Part shown: positions 4,325 through 6,128 of the stretch, piece after piece | Layout of the letters: each line of letters opens with the position of its first letter | How positions within the stretch are numbered: position 1 is the stretch's first letter | Assembly: GCA_938014945.1 (NCBI GenBank) | Contig: CALLQH010000079.1 | Coordinates: 1-6,128 of the forward strand | DNA from: an uncultured bacterium | GTDB lineage: Bacteria > Pseudomonadota > Alphaproteobacteria > SP197 | Direction of reading: 5' to 3' | Length of the DNA stretch: 6,128 nucleotides | Translations under genes and position numbers: made by a program | Notes under the pieces: model-generated | Seen by the model: the letters and a program-made list of their open reading frames with translations, nothing else | Told to the model about the DNA's origin: nothing | Databases searched by the model: none

Positions 4325-6128
4325 AGAATCCGAACATGTGGTCCAGGCTGAAGGCGCCGTTGTCGGCGATGAGGCCGTGGTAGCCGAACAGGCGGCAGGT
4401 GGTGTCGCGGATCAGGATGTAGGCGTTCTCGCCCGCAGCCGCGATCTCTTGCCTGCCGAACACCGCCTTGGCGCGGAAGTGGTAGGAGCCTGATAGCGGG
4501 ATCGCCACCTGCGTGCGGGCGATCTCCGTGCCGTCGCCGCCGTGCAGGATCAGTTCGGTCGACGATGTGGCGTGCCATGTCGTCGATGCCGGATAGATCA
4601 GGTGGCAGTGGGCGTCGCGCCGGGCCCCGCCCATACGCAGGAAGAGGCGCGTGGAGAGCCCCGGCGGTTTGCCCATGTAGGACTGGGGCTCGCTCTTCCA
4701 GGTGATCGGCATGTTGAAGAGATGGCTGCCGAAGCTGGTGTCGGCGGCATGGCCGTTGTTCCGGTCCAGAATGCGCACCAGACCGTGCAGCCAGCCGTCG
4801 CCCGCCCCGCCCTGGGCGAAGTCGTAGATCAGTTCGCCGTGGCCGTGGGCATCGGCCAGCGCGCCGTTCACCAGTTCGCCGATCTCGCGCGTCACGTCGT
4901 GGCGGCGCGGCAGCACGCCCAGGTTCTCGCGCGCCAGTTCCCGCCCCTGCGCGTCATAGACCAGCAGGGCGAGCGGCAGGTTGTCCTGCCAGCTTGCCAT
5001 GGGCGTGGGCAGGACATGGGTCTCGTGGGTGGCGGTGGGAAACACGGGGAAGGGCAGGATGTAACCCTTGCCGACCAGATTGCCGATCTCGGCCAGGCGC
5101 GGTTCGGGTGCAAGGTCCGTGCGTTCGACGTTGACGTGGGCGATGCGGCGCGGGCCGTTCTCGCGCAGGATCTCGTATCGCGGGCGCACGAAATGGCGCC
5201 CGGCCTGCACCTCAAGCTGCTGGGGCCAGCGCACCTCGGGGAAGAGGCTGGCGACATCAAGCGCCAGGGTGCCGAAGGGCGGGATGACCCGGGGCAGGGT
5301 GCGGATGTCGTCGCTGCCCATCAGGTTGAGGCCCACCGCGCCGGCCGGCACCGGGCAGGGATGGCTGTTCTGCAGCCACAGCAGCACCGTCTCGCCCGGC
5401 TCGGGCGCAGGCAGGCCGCCGAAGAGGTCGCTGGGATAGGCGTTGGCGTCGTGGGTGCAGGAGAGTTCGGCGGCGTCGTCGGCCCAGGTGTCGAGCGCGT
5501 ACTTGACGATCTCGTGGGTCGTGACGTTGACCGCGTGCATGAACAGGCTGCCGCAGAATTCCCCCAGCCCGAAGCGCTCGCGCACCTTGACGCTGTCGAC
5601 GACGAAACTTTCGGGTGCCGCCCCCATTTCCTCGGTCCAGGTCGCCAGTTCCGCGCCCTGCGCATCGAACAGGCGCAGCCAGTAACGGGTGTCGCGGGCG
5701 CCGTGGCCGTGCCAGTAGTTTGCGGTGACGACCCGGGTGTGGTGGCCGCCCTCGTCGCGCAGCAGGGCGAAGTTGGTGGCGAAGTTCAGCGGGTCGAGGT
5801 AGCGGCGCGGGTTGGTCAGCATCGCCTCGGGCAGGCGCGCCTCGTCCAGCGAGACGATCGCCGCGCCCGCGGGCACCAGGTGGCGGATGTGGTCGATGGC
5901 GCGCCCGGCATCGAAGGCCGCCACCACCACGGTCGCCGCGCCGCTGCCCGAAAGCGCGGTCACCGGCTGGGCCGCCTGACCCATCAGGGTCGACTCGAGA
6001 TCCTCGATGCGCTGGACGAAGTAACCGGCAAGATTCCAGGCGGAAAGGTCGTAGAGGGCGGCCAGGCTCGATGCGTGGCCCTCGGGATCGTAGAGCGCCA
6101 CGGGGCCGGCCGCCGCGACGCGCGCGAT
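4323..6128 (-). CDS. Large unrecognised protein with repeated beta-sandwich-like units (5' end beyond window)
   Basis: At least 601 codons are open to the right edge. A GTG at 6099-6101 is possible, but the frame continues through nine more codons to the edge and I see no Shine-Dalgarno before the GTG, so the true start is probably outside. Numbering from that GTG: residues 1-95 look like the end of an alpha/beta domain (VVVAAFDAGRAIDHIR, then VPAGAAIVSLDEARLPE). From about 101 to the end the chain is rich in beta-strand patterns in about four units (101-206, 237-330, 345-450, 455-592). Units 1, 3 and 4 share a turn, DAQGAELA (146-153), DAQGRELA (383-390) and GGDGTEIA (521-528). Unit 2 has the related IPPFGTLALDVASLFPE (273-289). 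The pattern recalls tandem beta-sandwich repeats with a DxxGxEL turn and a P-x-G...LF strand. No transmembrane segment is visible; a signal peptide cannot be judged without the start. I cannot assign a function. The gene converges on the oxygenase and is probably unrelated to it. Confidence 0.85.
   Translation of the reverse strand: MARVAAAGPVALYDPEGHASSLAALYDLSAWNLAGYFVQRIEDLESTLMGQAAQPVTALSGSGAATVVVAAFDAGRAIDHIRHLVPAGAAIVSLDEARLPEAMLTNPRRYLDPLNFATNFALLRDEGGHHTRVVTANYWHGHGARDTRYWLRLFDAQGAELATWTEEMGAAPESFVVDSVKVRERFGLGEFCGSLFMHAVNVTTHEIVKYALDTWADDAAELSCTHDANAYPSDLFGGLPAPEPGETVLLWLQNSHPCPVPAGAVGLNLMGSDDIRTLPRVIPPFGTLALDVASLFPEVRWPQQLEVQAGRHFVRPRYEILRENGPRRIAHVNVERTDLAPEPRLAEIGNLVGKGYILPFPVFPTATHETHVLPTPMASWQDNLPLALLVYDAQGRELARENLGVLPRRHDVTREIGELVNGALADAHGHGELIYDFAQGGAGDGWLHGLVRILDRNNGHAADTSFGSHLFNMPITWKSEPQSYMGKPPGLSTRLFLRMGGARRDAHCHLIYPASTTWHATSSTELILHGGDGTEIARTQVAIPLSGSYHFRAKAVFGRQEIAAAGENAYILIRDTTCRLFGYHGLIADNGAFSLDHMFGF

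Noticed and set aside
6099..6101. GTG as the true start of the right-hand gene
   Set aside because: The frame stays open to the window edge and the encoded residues begin in the middle of what looks like a domain; no Shine-Dalgarno is visible before it.
1..6128. Mobile element, CRISPR array, tRNA or toxin-antitoxin system
   Set aside because: Looked for terminal inverted repeats, regular spaced repeats, cloverleaf-like sequence and small paired genes; none was found beyond the single 54-base repeat pair.

Overview
The window looks like a piece of a high-GC proteobacterial chromosome, most likely an alphaproteobacterium. This is inferred from strong G/C bias at third codon positions, dense packing, a typical bacterial thioredoxin reductase and an HspQ protein. 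I did not compute GC content or run any search. No tRNA, rRNA, CRISPR array, transposase or integrase is visible.

Layout. Positions 1-564 (minus) hold the N-terminal 188 residues of thioredoxin reductase, cut by the left edge. It is transcribed divergently from hspQ (767-1096, plus) across a 202-base spacer. Next comes a plus-strand oxidative enzyme group. A cytochrome P450 (1176-2411) overlaps a short-chain dehydrogenase (2408-3232) by ATGA. After a 175-base gap comes a 2-oxoglutarate/Fe(II) oxygenase (start revised to GTG at 3408, end 4232). The right third (4323-6128, minus) is one large gene running off the right edge. It encodes a protein I do not recognise, apparently built of repeated beta-sandwich-like units. 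It converges on the oxygenase across a 90-base spacer with strong hairpins.

How the genes may work together. The P450 and dehydrogenase are almost certainly co-translated and could hydroxylate a lipophilic, terpenoid- or steroid-like or aromatic substrate and then oxidise the alcohol. The oxygenase has an HxD...H iron site and resembles the BesD/HalD group, but keeps the Asp expected of a hydroxylase. It may add another oxidation, though its own gap, strong Shine-Dalgarno and different early codon use suggest a separate unit or later arrival. TrxB and HspQ are housekeeping neighbours.

The least expected signal is a 54-base imperfect direct repeat (47 of 54 identical by hand). One copy encodes the C-terminal tail of the dehydrogenase, which runs past the usual end of its family. 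The other lies just after the oxygenase stop codon, in the oxygenase's own reading frame, and would encode a matching tail ending at its own stop. It may be a duplication relic, a dispersed 3' element, or a tail cut off by the oxygenase stop.
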